64,000 nt of DNA from Theropithecus gelada (GCF_003255815.1 NC_037673.1:158992526-159056525); one strand, 5' to 3'; positions 48,086-59,329 are shown, counted from the first letter of the stretch. Numbers and translations are program-made. The notes: generated from the sequence alone by a model not told the origin.

Positions 48086-48829
48086 TATTGTTTCCCAGTA
48101 GGCTAAATTTGGAAATGGGCAGTTTCTTGGAAGGAGGGAATTGGAGATGCGTCCTAGAAAGCCTTTCCTGTCAGAAATTTAAAAAGAGACACAGATTTTA
48201 GCCATCTGTTTTTACAGAGCCAACAATTCTTTGCCTGGAGATCCTTGAGTGTATAAGGTAATTACAAAGCAACCATTATCAACTTAAAGAACATAATGAA
48301 ACTATTGTTAATGTCAGCCAAAAGAGCTTTCAAAGTTTGAAGACAAAAAAAGTGTTTGCTTTGTGGCTTTCTATTGTCCCTTCATTCTTATTTTCAGACT
48401 GTTGGGACAGACAAGTCACATTACTTTAAAATAAGTCACACTTTCTAAAAATAGAACTTTATTTGCATGAACAATAGTTATGTGTGCAGCTTGATAGTCA
48501 GTAAAGCTGAAAACCAGCCTCTATTAAGTAAATAGCTTTTCTATTTCTGTAGATCACCTGAAATTAGGTGAAATTTCATTGTGAGCTAGTCAGTTAAAAA
48601 CTGCTAATTTATAAAAGTGATGCATGCTCAATGGAAAATAAAGGTAAAAACAAAATTATTAAACAGTGCGAGGAAGAAATCAAATTTTGTTTGAAATCCT
48701 ACCTCCCAAATGTAATCACAGTTACCACTTGGGCAAACATCCTTCCAAAGACAGTTATCTCTCAGTAACCCATATTTTTAAGAAATTGTCTGTTTCCAGA
48801 TGTGCAACCCAAGGTTGAATTGTGCAATG
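48086..48829. other. No recognised feature
   Basis: Nothing I can support as a gene or repeat. Confidence 0.4.
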
Positions 48830-49025
48830 TTTGAGTCAAAAGTCCCAGGTTTAAATGCTTACTCTGCGACCTACCAGCTGTGTGACCTTAGACAATTACT
48901 TAATTTCTCTAACCTTCACTTCTTCCATTAAAAAATTTTGAGAGTATTTACTTTGTAGGGTGGTTATAGAAATAAAATGAGATAAAATATGCAAAGCACC
49001 AGGTACAATGCTGGAAATACTCAGG
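48830..49025 (+). mobile_element. MIR SINE
   Basis: Well-kept core: CTACCAGCTGTGTGACCTTA near 48871, AATTACTTAATTTCTCTAAC near 48894, ending AGGTACAATGCTGGAAATAC near 49001. Confidence 0.8.
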
Positions 49026-49289
49026 CAGCCAAGGAAAACAAACACAATTTTGTTTTCCTGGTAGGATATAGATAGTGATGATCCGATATGAGGATTGAAT
49101 GACAAATGGAAAAGTGGGAGACCATTTTGCATGCAGTCAAAATTGCAAGACCAATGCCTTCAGCTACCCTTTTATCAGTGTTGATGGGCACTGAGGCTAA
49201 ATTGGCCTTTAAACATGTCTGATGGTTACATTTACTAAAATTTTCTGAAAAGTCATTCCCTACAAAAATAACTTGGCTGGGAGTATATG

Positions 49290-49580
49290 AAGACAGAACT
49301 ATCATTCATCGAGCAAAGTATTAGGCAGGTGTTATGCTAGGTTCTTTATATTTATTGTTTTATTAGATCTTCCTAACAATACTATAAGTTAGATGCCATT
49401 ACTAGACATATTTTACAGATTAGGGAACTGAAACTTAGCAAGTTGAGGTGATTTGTCCAAGCAAGTTGAGGTGATTTATCTATTTTTATGTGTCCTTGGG
49501 CATGTAATAATAGAGGAACTGAGATATGATTATAAGTTGGGTCGACCACAAATTTGAAGCCCTAATTCATTGGGCAGCAC
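49290..49580 (-). mobile_element. MIR (MIRb-like), minus, with 23-bp tandem duplication
   Basis: TTTTACAGATTAGGGAACTG near 49411 and TTCTTTATATTTATTGTTTT near 49342 follow reversed MIRb. GCAAGTTGAGGTGATTTGTC at 49438 repeats from 49461. Confidence 0.75.
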
Positions 49581-49884
49581 TTCTTTCCCAGGTACCTGGA
49601 ATATCTTCATTTATTTTTTAAAATCCTATAACATATGCTTTCAAGAAAACATAAGTTGTAAAGCAAAATATACTGTCTACTTAATAAACAATGAGCTCAA
49701 GACCTGAAAGGATGCACCATTTGTTTACTGTCTGATAATATGCACAGCCAGTGGAATGAAAGAGCTAGGGAGGACCAGGAACTCCTAAGTTGCTCTAACT
49801 AAACTGATTTTTGGAAGAAACCAAAGGCTACTCACAGATTATCTCTTAAAAATTTCTGTGCAGAAAAATAGTGACAATCATACT

Positions 49885-50055
49885 GCACATCTAACTAGCA
49901 CGCTCTTTCAAAGATTATATGATTCTTGCAACAACTCTAAATCTGGAGGGTAGACATTATAATGCCTATTTTACACATAGAACAGATTAGATTACAAATG
50001 CAATTGGTATTAGAAAATCTAGGCTTTCTAACTTCAGATAAGTGTTCTCTTTACA
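49885..50055 (-). mobile_element. MIR SINE, minus
   Basis: TTCTTGCAACAACTCTAAAT near 49923, TTTTACACATAGAACAGATT near 49969 and CTAACTTCAGATAAGTGTTC near 50029. Confidence 0.6.
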
Positions 50056-50940
50056 ATACCTGGGAGAGAAAAAGTACAATATTTTGTCTCCCAGGAATAA
50101 CTTCAACATATTTTGAAACTCATTCACCTATATTGTCGTGCCCTGGAGCAAATAATTTACAGGATATTCTTTTTATGTTTTATACTTTAGCTAGGTGAAG
50201 TCTCTGGTTTTTCAGATATTACCATGTGCAACTCAAATAGCTCTGCCTGGCGAGTTACAGGGAAACATCCTAAATGAGATTTATGAGGAGGCCTCTCTAG
50301 CTTTGGTGTCCTTCCTGGATAAAGTAGAACTTTTCCCACTAACCTTGCAAGATCTATACTTGAGACACTTGGGAACTCTTTTTATGAGAAATCAAAATGA
50401 CTGCCTTCATCACAGTGAATAATTTTTGACTTTAGAAAGAATACGTAATTAAGTGACTTGCAGTACAATAACTCTAAATTAATCAAGAGAGGACAGACAT
50501 TAATTCAGAAAGGGAAAAAAATCTATCAAGAGCAAACCAAGTTAAACACTGTAGAATCATTAATATCCATTTCACAGGATCAAATGTCATTAGCTCTACT
50601 CAGCCAACAGCCTGGCACAATCACTTTCTCAAAACACAGCTTACTGAATGTGTTTTCAAACAACTTAATTTGCTTCTCATTAAGGGGCTGTGTGGTTAGC
50701 CATGATGGATAGATGTTTAAATGAGAAATAAGAGTTTATTAAAAACAAAAAATGGTGTTTATTAAAAATATTTAATTTTGTGATGGTAAGAACTTATGTT
50801 TTGTTTTGTTTTGTTTTATTTTTCTTAAATCTGCATGCACTAGTTGATTTACTCAAAATCAAACTGAGAGCTGCCAAAACATCCCTGTAGTGAAAAAGCC
50901 CATCCAATTCAACTTTGTGGTACAACCATACTTTAGTTAA
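50056..50940. other. No recognised feature
   Basis: AT-rich; (TTTTG)n near 50799-50817. Frames at 50195-50422 and 50458-50712 have no recognisable domain. Confidence 0.45.
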
Positions 50941-50953
50941 AAAGAAAACCTGG

Positions 50954-51234
50954 GGCCGGGCGCGGTGGCTCAAGCCTGTAATCCCAGCACTTTGGGAGGC
51001 CGAGACGGGTGGATCACGAGGTCAGGAGATCGAGACCATCCTGGTGAACACGGTGAAACCCCGTCTCTACTAAAAAATACAAAAAACTAGCCGGGCGAGG
51101 TGGCGGGCGCCTGTGGTCCCAGCTACTCGGGAGGCTGAGGCAGGAGAATGGCGTAAGCCCGGGAGGCGGAGCTTGCAGTGAGCTGAGATCCGGCCACTGC
51201 ACTCCAGCCTGGGCGACAGAGCGAGACTCCGTCT

Positions 51235-51280
<46 letters not shown>
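50954..51280 (+). mobile_element. AluY of the Old World monkey AluYR type
   Basis: Almost undamaged, with CpGs kept (GGCCGGGCGCGGTGGCTCAA start) and an A tail of ~45. Diagnostic differences from human AluY are GGCTCAAGCC (50966-50975), ACTAGCCGGGCGAGG near 51087, and GATCCGGCCACTGC near 51187. These are the changes I remember for cercopithecid AluYR subfamilies. The flank AAAGAAAACCTGG occurs at 50941-50953 and 51280-51292. Confidence 0.93.
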
Positions 51281-51284
<4 letters not shown>

Positions 51285-51292
51285 AAACCTGG

Positions 51293-51586
51293 GCCAGGCG
51301 TTGTGGCTCACGCCTGTAATCCCAGCACTTTGGGAGGCCGAGGAGGGCAGATCACGAGGTCAAGAGATCGAGACCATCCTGGTCAACATGGTGAAACCCT
51401 ATCTCTACTAAAGATACAAAAATTAGGTGGGCGTGGTGGCGGGTGCCTGTAGTCCCAGCTGCTCTGGAGGCTGAGGCAGGAGAATCGCTTGAACCCAGGA
51501 GGTAGAGGTTGCAGTGAGCCGAGATCGCGCCACTGCACTCCAGCCTGGGTGACAGAGAGAGACGTCATCTCAAAAGAAAAGAAAAG
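51293..51586 (+). mobile_element. AluSc-like, same target site as the upstream AluY
   Basis: GATCACGAGGTCAAGAGATC near 51350 and AACATGGTGAAACCC near 51384 suggest Sc. Its flanking duplication AAGAAAACCTGG lies at 51281-51292 and again at 51589-51600. The left copy is shared with the AluY. The tail is (AAAAG)n. Confidence 0.93.
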
Positions 51587-51600
51587 AAAAGAAAACCTGG

Positions 51601-51850
51601 AATAGAATGCAAACTATACCATATTTCAACTATAACTCACGGGGGAGTCATGTTACCTCTCTGAGTCTCAGTTCTTGTATCAGGTGAAAATCAGGTGAAT
51701 ATTCACCACACTGAGTCCCAGTTCAGGTGAATATTCACCTCTCTGAGTCTCAGTTCTTTTATTAGGTGAAAATCAGGTGAATATTTACCACGCTGGAAAG
51801 TTGTGGGGCCAAAATGAAATCATAAGTGCTTTGTAAAGTCTAAAGTAATA
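51601..51850 (+). mobile_element. MIR carrying an 82-bp tandem duplication
   Basis: The MIR block ACCTCTCTGAGTCTCAGTTC starts at 51655 and again at 51737. Between and after them GGTGAATATTCACC also recurs three times at shorter spacing, so a half-unit repeat lies inside the 82-bp unit. Confidence 0.8.
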
Positions 51851-51854
51851 CTGA

Positions 51855-52075
51855 TTAAGCTTTTAAGACAGAGAACTGTTGATTCAAGTCCTAGTTCCTT
51901 TAACTCATTAGCTGTGTGGTCTTGAGTAAATTGCATACTTCTCTGGATTTAAGATGTCACCCATAAAAGTATAACAATGATTCCTGATAAGACTGTTACG
52001 TGAAATAGCAGTAAAGAACCAAATTTAATACCTTGTTGGCACTTGATAAAAGGTGGCATTATTATTGCTATGTTT
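51855..52075 (+). mobile_element. MIR SINE
   Basis: AGCTGTGTGGTCTTGAGTAA near 51910, then CTGTTACGTGAAATAGCAGT near 51994 and TTGGCACTTGATAAAAGGTG near 52035. Independent of the MIR directly upstream. Confidence 0.7.
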
Positions 52076-52739
52076 ATTAATTCTCCCCGAGACCAACATG
52101 ATGAGAATTAGTATCAGGTGGGATGATCATAATGGGAAGTATAAAATATAATACAAGAAATCTTTGCCAAGAACACAGGAATAAAGCCTGGTAGGGCTGA
52201 GAGAGAGAGGAGCTTTTTCTGCTAAATAATTACTTTCAACTCATACATTTATATAGTGAACAATTTTTGTGGAGTATTTACAGTGTGGCATTAAAAAAAG
52301 TTATTCATAATCATCATTTTCAGGGGCTTAATATATAGTTAGATAAATAGATTTAAATATATTTATATAAGCAAATACATAAAACATTATTTACATGCAA
52401 ATTGTATGCATATATAATTTATGTAGGTACACACACTATATTATATTTTAATTTAAAAATTTTGCAGAAAGAACAACATATCACAAGACAGTGTATAGTA
52501 AAATTGAAATGACTGTGACAGTAAGTATTCAAGTATAGGAACAATGCCTGGTTTTCACTGTATTAAGTAAACACAATGTGTTCTCAACAATGTTGATTAC
52601 AGAAATAAATCTGTCAATACACGTTTCATTCTGAAAACCTGTTTCTGAGGAATGGAGTTTAGCTTTCTTATTTTGTTGTTCCCCATTTTCTCTACTCACC
52701 TAAATAAAAAGATAAGGGAGCGTTCTCCCCAAAAGCCTA
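52076..52739. other. AT-rich DNA with no recognised feature
   Basis: 52330-52460 is very AT-rich. No gene or repeat. Confidence 0.45.
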
Positions 52740-53215
52740 TCAGTATATGTCAGCAAATCTGTTTTCACTCTCATACTTAAAGTCTTTCAAATTTACCCCT
52801 TTGGCATCTTACATGGCATGAGGGGCTTCTTTTCCTGCTACTCTCAGGTACACATACATAGCCTATGTGCAGTGCTGTATTGCATGACTTATCTTATAGT
52901 CACTTGTACAAGTTCTTCTCCCTGCCTATGATACCCCTTCCTCCCCTACCTAGTACACATCCATCAACTCCTCATGCAACTGTTTCTTCATCTTTGAAGT
53001 TTTTTCATTCCTACTCATTTTTAAAAAAGTGAATTGTTATATTTTGTTCTGCCTCTCCATCATTAATTAACATATTATGTATTTATCTATAACATATTGC
53101 TTATCTATCTTCTCCACTAGACTTCTGAGATTTACAAAGACTGGAACTGTGTCATGTCTCTCCATGGCTCCAGGGACAGTGGCTGGCGGGTTGTAAACAC
53201 TTTACAAATAAATCT
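52740..53215 (+). mobile_element. L2 LINE, 3' part
   Basis: TTCTTCTCCCTGCCTATGAT near 52913, ATCAACTCCTCATGCAACTG near 52963, and the terminal GGACAGTGGCTGGCGGGTTG near 53174 to AAATAAATCT. Confidence 0.7.
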
Positions 53216-53861
53216 CTAGCCAATTCTTTCAAGTAACTATTGTATTAAACTTGTTATTATGTTGCATTAGACAAGAAGGAAAACATGTGTTTTGAATAAA
53301 GACAGCTAATACTACTGAACAATTCTTATACGACATGTGTTATACTGTTATTTACCCCAGTTTATGAATGAAAAGAAAAAAAAATAAGCTGCCAGAGACA
53401 GTGAGATTAGATCAACCATTAGATCAAATAAGAACTGATATAAGGTGACCTATCCAACTGTCATGAGATGAAAGGGCACCAAGGTGGTGATTCACAGTAG
53501 TGGAAGCTTTGGGTTGCAGAGAAGGAAATAAAGGTGACAGAGCCACCCACACTAGTACTCTTAAAAACACATTTGATTATTTTTTTAATGAAAATGTAAA
53601 TGTGTTTGATCTATTTGGCAAAGTAGTGGCAATTGGATTCATGAAAATTAAGATGGTGTTCTGCTGGTTTTATAGAAAGAGGCTAAAATTTTAAAAAAAA
53701 GAAAGGGGCTAAAATAGAAATTTCAACTGCTACACGTACAAAGGAGATCATTATTTTGGTTAAATGTAACTAATAATTAATGAAAAAATTCCAATTTTTG
53801 CTAAACATGGGAATCTCTATGACTAATAGCCAAGTGACAGAGGTACTTAATCTCCATTTCT
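53216..53861. other. No firmly recognised feature
   Basis: 53300-53450 may be a decayed minus MIR. The frame at 53500-53694 has no domain I know. Confidence 0.4.
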
Positions 53862-54640
53862 TTTTTTTCAGATCTTAATTGGCTTTATTTTTGATTCTAG
53901 AATCAGGCAACACCTTATTCTATAAAATAGAAGGAGTGTTCTCACAATTCCTTAACTGATGACTTTTTAAACCACAGATGCTTTTCTTCTGCACTTTATT
54001 TTTATTTTTACTTTTTTCAGGATCCAGTTGATTGGACTGAATACACTTTATTTTAAAAAGAAACATACATTTAAAAATAAAAGACAAATCAATGATGACT
54101 CCCACATATACATGTCATGGAAAGTGATGTGTGAAAATGAATGGAAACTCCAAAAATAAATAAATAAAATAAAAATGAAAAAGAGAGTGCTGTCATTAAA
54201 AATATGTATAATAAAATAGAGGAATTGTATAGCCTAGACTTTTCTTTTTGAGTATATAGAAAAAAGGACAGAAAGCTCTCCAGGAACATGGAAGACATTA
54301 CTGGGATCCATCCCTAACCTTCTTTCTTTCCTTGCATCTCCTTATCTTTTCATGGGGAGATAGTGTTTCCTCACTGGGGGAAGTTCTGCTTGAGGATCTT
54401 AGACATGAGAAAGCATAAGGAAGGTCCTTGATGACTGAAATGCAGCAGCTTAAGGCATTTGCCTGCGGCTGTTGAACAGCTTTGACAGGTATCTTTGTCC
54501 GTTTTAGAATTGAGCCTTCTTTTCTCAGAATGACAACATTGCAGAGGAAGCCAGTGGCAAGATCAGCAAATTCTGAAGATGTCAGTGTCCTCCCTATATA
54601 CCTAATGCATGAATGTCCACATTCATGTACATACACCCAC
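53862..54640 (-). pseudogene. Possible processed retrocopy (3' UTR end with poly(A) signal and A tract)
   Basis: On the minus strand AATAAAGCCAATTAAGATCTG is followed at once by eight A residues (plus-strand T8 at 53862-53869), an mRNA-like 3' end. A second AATAAA lies about 155 bases upstream. Further upstream an open frame of 114 codons covers 54298-54642 on the same strand. I recognise neither the UTR nor the frame. No target duplication was confirmed, so a chance A tract in single-copy DNA is a fair alternative. Confidence 0.3.
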
Positions 54641-54907
54641 ACTCAGAACACACAATTTGCTTGTTTCAGAAATCATACTTAGGCCATTATCATTACATGG
54701 ATTTAATTGAACTGATTTCTTGAGAATAATCATCCTTGATGTTGAAAACACAGCCTAGATGCTCACTGAACTTTTGTCTTCATGAAAACACTTTAGAAAG
54801 ACTAAATTCCTTTAGCAATTGGATGATACGGCTGGATTCAGGCCAAGAGATGGGCACAGAAGTAATATACACTGCTTTCAGCTGTAACAATAGAAAGACT
54901 TGTCTAA

Positions 54908-55203
54908 TTTTTTTTTTTTTTGAGATGGAGTCTTGCTCTATCGCCCAGGCTGGAGTGCAGTGGCCGGATCTCGCTCACTGCAAGCTCCGCCTCCCAGATT
55001 CACGCCATTCTCCTGCCTCAGCCTCCGAGTAGCTGGGACTACAGGCACCCGCCACCACACCTGGCTGGTTTTTTGTATTTTTCTTAGTAGAGACGGGGTT
55101 TCACCGTGTTAGCCAGGATGGTCTCGATCTCCTGACCTCGTGATCCGCCCATCTTGGCCTCCCAAAGTGCTGGGATTACAGGCTTGAGCCACCGCACCCG
55201 GCC
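54908..55203 (-). mobile_element. AluY of the Old World monkey AluYR type, minus
   Basis: T13, then GAGATGGAGTCTTGCTC, to CACCGCACCCGGCC. The changes GTGGCCGGATCTC (54961-54973) and GGCTTGAGCCACC near 55181 mirror those of the AluY at 50954. The flanks GACTTGTCTAATTTTTT and GACTAGTCTAATTTTTT form a target duplication with one difference. Confidence 0.93.
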
Positions 55204-55209
55204 GACTAG

Positions 55210-55460
55210 TCTAATTTTTTACTTCCTCTCCTTCTCTAAGCCTGTCTGCCCGTTCTGCCAGGTAGATAACCTTAGGCAAACCTTGAAGCCTCAATGTGAG
55301 AGAGACATAAGATATAAGAAGCCTGGGTTCTAGCATCACTCCTGGAAGACAGCCACCTGCCCTGTCTCAGACTTCCATGTGAGTGAGAAATAAACTTCTC
55401 TGCTAAGGCCACTGAGCCTTTAGAATTTATCTATGACTTAGATTGTCTACACTGACTAAC
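55210..55460 (+). mobile_element. MLT1-like (MaLR) LTR remnant, 3' part
   Basis: AAGAAGCCTGGGTTCTAGCA near 55317, GTGAGTGAGAAATAAACTTC near 55380 and CTAAGGCCACTGAGCC near 55403 match the end of old MLT1-class LTRs as I recall them. The AluY inserted at its left. Confidence 0.5.
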
Positions 55461-55671
55461 AGGAAAATTGGCGCAAAAAAATGTGGTATTGCTTTAAGAA
55501 AAGCGTGAAATAACTTTTGCTCATCAGTTGGGCAGCAGACACCAAGAAAATCAGTATCAGATGCTGGAAACATGTCAATGGCATTCAGAGGCAAATCTTT
55601 AGTAAAAATGTTGCCCCAAATCAGCACTTACTACGCCAGCTACAGCTCTAAGGAAAGAAGATTGAGACTAG

Positions 55672-55943
55672 GGCCCAGGCGCAGTGGCTCACGCCTGTAA
55701 TCCCACCACTTTGGGAGGCCAATACAGGTGGATCACCTGAGGTCAGGAGTTCAAGACCAGCCCGATCAACATGGTGAAACCCCATCTGTACTAAAAATAC
55801 AAAAATTAGCCGGGTGTGGCGACAGGCACCTGTAATACCAGCTACTCAGGAGGCTGAGGCAGAATCATCACTTGAACCCAGGAGGTGGAGGTTGCTGTGA
55901 GCCGAGATCATGCCACTGCACTGACCCTGTCTCATAAAAAAAA
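55672..55943 (+). mobile_element. AluS with 3' deletion
   Basis: GGCCCAGGCGCAGTGGCTCA start. About 20 bases of the right-arm end are missing (CACTGCACTGACCCTGTCTC). Flanks AGAAGATTGAGACTAG and AGAAGATTGTGTCTAG form an imperfect duplication. Confidence 0.9.
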
Positions 55944-56893
55944 AAGAAGATTGTGTCTAGAAAGTTCTACTTTAGCCCCTTTCCATGAAGCCAGCAGAAC
56001 AGCATCTTAATTTCCATGCATGAACTAGATTGTTTTGGTTTAGTTTTGATTGCCTATGTTTGGGAAGCCTTTTCAGAAGTGGAAAGGGTCAGGAAAGAAT
56101 GAGTTACTTTGGAAACATAGCTGAAAATGAACAGAGAATCCGTAAATGCGGGATCTCTCAGGATTGGAAATTGTAGACTGCAACTATAAGGAATGGGATT
56201 TGAAAAGACTTTGCCTGATGGAGACCCAGTAAAAACTTCTCAGTAACTCAGAGAACAAACCAGATGTAGGATTGCATTTTCTATTGAATCTCAATGACTT
56301 TGAGATATTTGAGACAGAAAGAATCATGAGGATAAGAAAGCACAGACATCAATTGGACATAAAAATTATTTCTAGGAACCATCTCTAGATGCAGATATCA
56401 TCACATAAAGCAAAAGAGATGTAAGTATATCAGAAGCCTACCATGTGGTTGTGGGAACTGTATTTCCAGAAAACTATGTGCCTGAAACTTAAAAAACAGT
56501 GCCTGTTTGAGACTTAAGCAGCCTTTGGCATCTATTCCTTTTCCTCCCATTCTTTTAGAGCTGGAGAAAGGCCATGCAAAATTCCCCTGGGCCAATCGCT
56601 ACACTATTTTTTCCATTCTTTCTGTTTAAGAATGGAGTTCTGTTTTGGTTATTTTAGCCCTGCCTCTCCTTTATATATTAAAATGTATAGGAGTAGAGAG
56701 CAGTTAACTTTTATTTTTATTCCATGCGTTGCCAGACCCAAGGCTCCCATATCCAAGCCTTCTAGAAAACAATGAGCAACACTTTCCAGGGCCTGAATAG
56801 GATTTTGGGCTGCCATCCTTGTGAAGAGGTGAGTGTTTCCTCCATGCAAAAGGAGATATGTGGTGACCAGAATGTGTAGGGGGCTACGACAAA
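55944..56893. other. Unassigned; possible MaLR-type internal sequence
   Basis: Purine-rich DNA between two MLT1-like remnants of the same orientation, of a length that would suit a MaLR internal region. The LTR pairing is not convincing, so this is only a suggestion. The 85-codon minus frame 56649-56906 has no known domain. 56705-56751 recurs at 60511-60557. Confidence 0.35.
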
Positions 56894-56953
56894 GAGTATC
56901 TACCACCTGCCCATTCTGCCAGGTAGATAACCCTAGGCAGATGGTAGATACTC
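56894..56953. repeat. Hairpin: 18-bp stem, 24-base loop
   Basis: GAGTATCTACCACCTGCC (56894-56911) pairs with GGCAGATGGTAGATACTC (56936-56953) at 17 of 18 positions. The loop and inner stem share 32 bases with 55247-55278 (two differences). Confidence 0.9.
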
Positions 56954-56954
56954 A

Positions 56955-57290
56955 TCTTATCACTTTCTCTTCTTGGACATAAGGAAGACTCTATTTCCTA
57001 ACCCCCTTTGCAATTAAGTTGACATATATTATTGGTTTCTGGCAAACAGAACCAATAAACTCCAATGATTCATAAACTCCATAAACTCCAATGATTCATG
57101 ACATTCCAATGATGGTCCTGACAATACTGGTTGATCCCATGTTCTCTCTATGCCCTCCTTCCCTGTCATGTCTGCTACTGCTGGCTGGATAAAGTCAGGG
57201 TGAACTGAAAGCCACAGGATACACATAGTTTGGGTTTCTGAATTACCGTCTGGTGGAGAACTGTTTGACCTACATCAGGTTGATATTAGC
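56955..57290 (+). mobile_element. MLT1-like LTR remnant, 5'/middle part, with 26-bp tandem duplication
   Basis: ATTGGTTTCTGGCAAACAGA near 57031, CATGTTCTCTCTATGCCCTC near 57138 and GCTGGCTGGATAAAGTCAGG near 57179 fit the middle of old MLT1-type LTRs. ATAAACTCCAATGATTCATA (57055) repeats from 57081. Confidence 0.45.
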
Positions 57291-57534
57291 AAAAAGTACA
57301 CTTCTATTGTATTATCTCACTAAAAGTTTAGAATTTATTACTTCTATATCGCTTAACCTATCCAACGTATACACTTTTATATATAAGAAACATACAAAGT
57401 CATGCATGATTATCATTACATGTGTTACTTCGTTACTGTCCTACTAGATTCAATTTCTTAATATTTTGTTTGCTAAATTAATTAGTAAGATTCTTACAAT
57501 TGTTCAAATACATTTGACTAGGAGATGAAAGTAA

Positions 57535-57685
57535 TCCTAACTGAGCGTTACTCTAGTTAAGTCACTGTGCTGGATACTTTAAAATCACTTTGAGTTATGT
57601 TATTCCAATTTTAAAGATGAGACAGCTTAAAACATAGGGAAGCTACATAACTTGCTACTTGAGCGCATATTACTATTTTACATCC
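57535..57685 (-). mobile_element. MIR SINE, minus
   Basis: CTGTGCTGGATACTTTAAAA near 57565, and TTTTAAAGATGAGACAGCTT near 57610, with AAGCTACATAACTTGCTACT after it. Confidence 0.65.
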
Positions 57686-58689
57686 AATCCCCTTCTTAAA
57701 GTGCTAGCTTTCCTGAGTTTTCCTTTAAAGATATGTCCATCCCCCATTCTCAGTACAGTTGTCTGCATAGAGTTTTACATCTACACCTACACCTAGACTC
57801 TTCCCCGTGGATATCAGGTAGAGTTCAAAGGTAGCATGTGGTTTAAGCCAGTCTGATCACAGAGAATCTTAGAATTTTTATTTAGATTGGGGAAAATAAA
57901 TTCCCTCTTTATTCTGAATGTTAACCAGAAATGGGAAATTCCCTGGAACTACTGGTGACCAACCATCTTTCAATGACATGGGGAGAAACCATCTGCTTAT
58001 GAGAAGAAGACAAACAAGAGATGGAATGGATTACATATAGCATCATTTGAATTTTTATGCCTTTTGGGACATGAAACTATATTTAAACCATTATGCTCTT
58101 CTCTTAGTAAAGACAATGGATCCCCTCTACATTCATTTAAAGTGCGTTTGAGTTGGTTTACCCTCACCTTCAATCTCATGCTTCCTAAAATATACCTAAG
58201 TCCAGCCAGGTAACAGCTGAACCAATTTTCGAAATCCGGAACACCATTTTTTTTCTCATTTAATGATGCTGTCTTACCTTTCGTTTGATAAAATATGGTT
58301 TTGTATTAAATTAAGTTATTTGTCTACATTGAGGCATTTATAAGGCAACAACTATACATTGGGAATTACGCTAGGAGGGAAATATAAAAGATAGAGTATC
58401 AGAAGATTACAGTGTTACTGAGATGTGAATAATATCCATTAAACTGCAAGACAACTGCACCAAGCAGGATAGCCAAGTGCTAAATATTAATCTCTTGTTG
58501 GTCAAATTCAGATAACATTAAAAACCTTAGTAATAATTGGCTCAAAATATTTTACAGAGAATTATTTTAAATAAACCATTTTAATTGTCCTAGAGAGAAT
58601 ATAATATGAAGGAAAACATTTACATGTATTTTATGAAGTTAGCCTAATATACAAAATATAACTTGACAGATAAGACGTGATGTCCAAGG
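57686..58689. other. No firmly recognised feature
   Basis: 58325-58440 may be a reversed L2 end. The rest is AT-rich with no gene. Confidence 0.4.
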
Positions 58690-59050
58690 TAGGTTAGAAA
58701 AGACAATGCATCTTCTAACTGGTCTTTCTCTAGATCCTTTGGAACTGTGAACCATCATGTAGGAATCACGGTACTTTGAGTAACCACAAAAAGAACACAA
58801 TGGAGAGATCCTGAAACTCCATGAGGAGTGGGTGATAACTGGCTTGCCTCTATCTGCTACAACCCCTCACTGTTCCAGTTCTAGCCACTGTGTAATGAGG
58901 AACACATGACGGGAACCCAGTTAGAACCAACCAGACAGCTGTTTCAGAATTACTCACCCACAGAAACCACGAGATACAATAAACGATTGTTCATATTTTA
59001 AGACACTGAGATTTGGGTCAGTTGGTTTTGCAACAAAAATAAATGCATAA
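58690..59050 (+). mobile_element. MLT1-type (MaLR) LTR
   Basis: GAATTACTCACCCACAGAAA near 58947, ATACAATAAACGATTGTTCA near 58973, and AAGACACTGAGATTTGGGTC near 59000, the conserved 3' part of MLT1 LTRs. The left boundary is approximate. Confidence 0.6.
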
Positions 59051-59329
59051 ATAAATAATAATAAGCAGAAAAATTATAAAATTGAAAGTTTTAAAATTAA
59101 TTTAATACAGTTGACCTAAGCTAGATAATGAAACCTGGCAGATGGCACACATGTACACACATAAATACACACACCCATATACACTTGGAAACACATATAG
59201 GACAAGAGACCATTCTAAGTTTGAATATGGATACTAAATTCACAGAGAAGGTACTTTCAAAAACTCGGTAGAATATCAAAAAGAAAAATAGAATTATTCA
59301 TTTTTAATTCATTTTAAGGGTATATATGA
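59051..59329. other. AT-rich spacer
   Basis: Short CA-rich run near 59145-59200, no gene or repeat. Confidence 0.4.

Noticed and set aside
55210..57290. A complete MaLR provirus with two MLT1-like LTRs
   Set aside because: The two remnants cover mostly different parts of the LTR and share only a 32-base patch in conflicting positions, so I list them as separate remnants.
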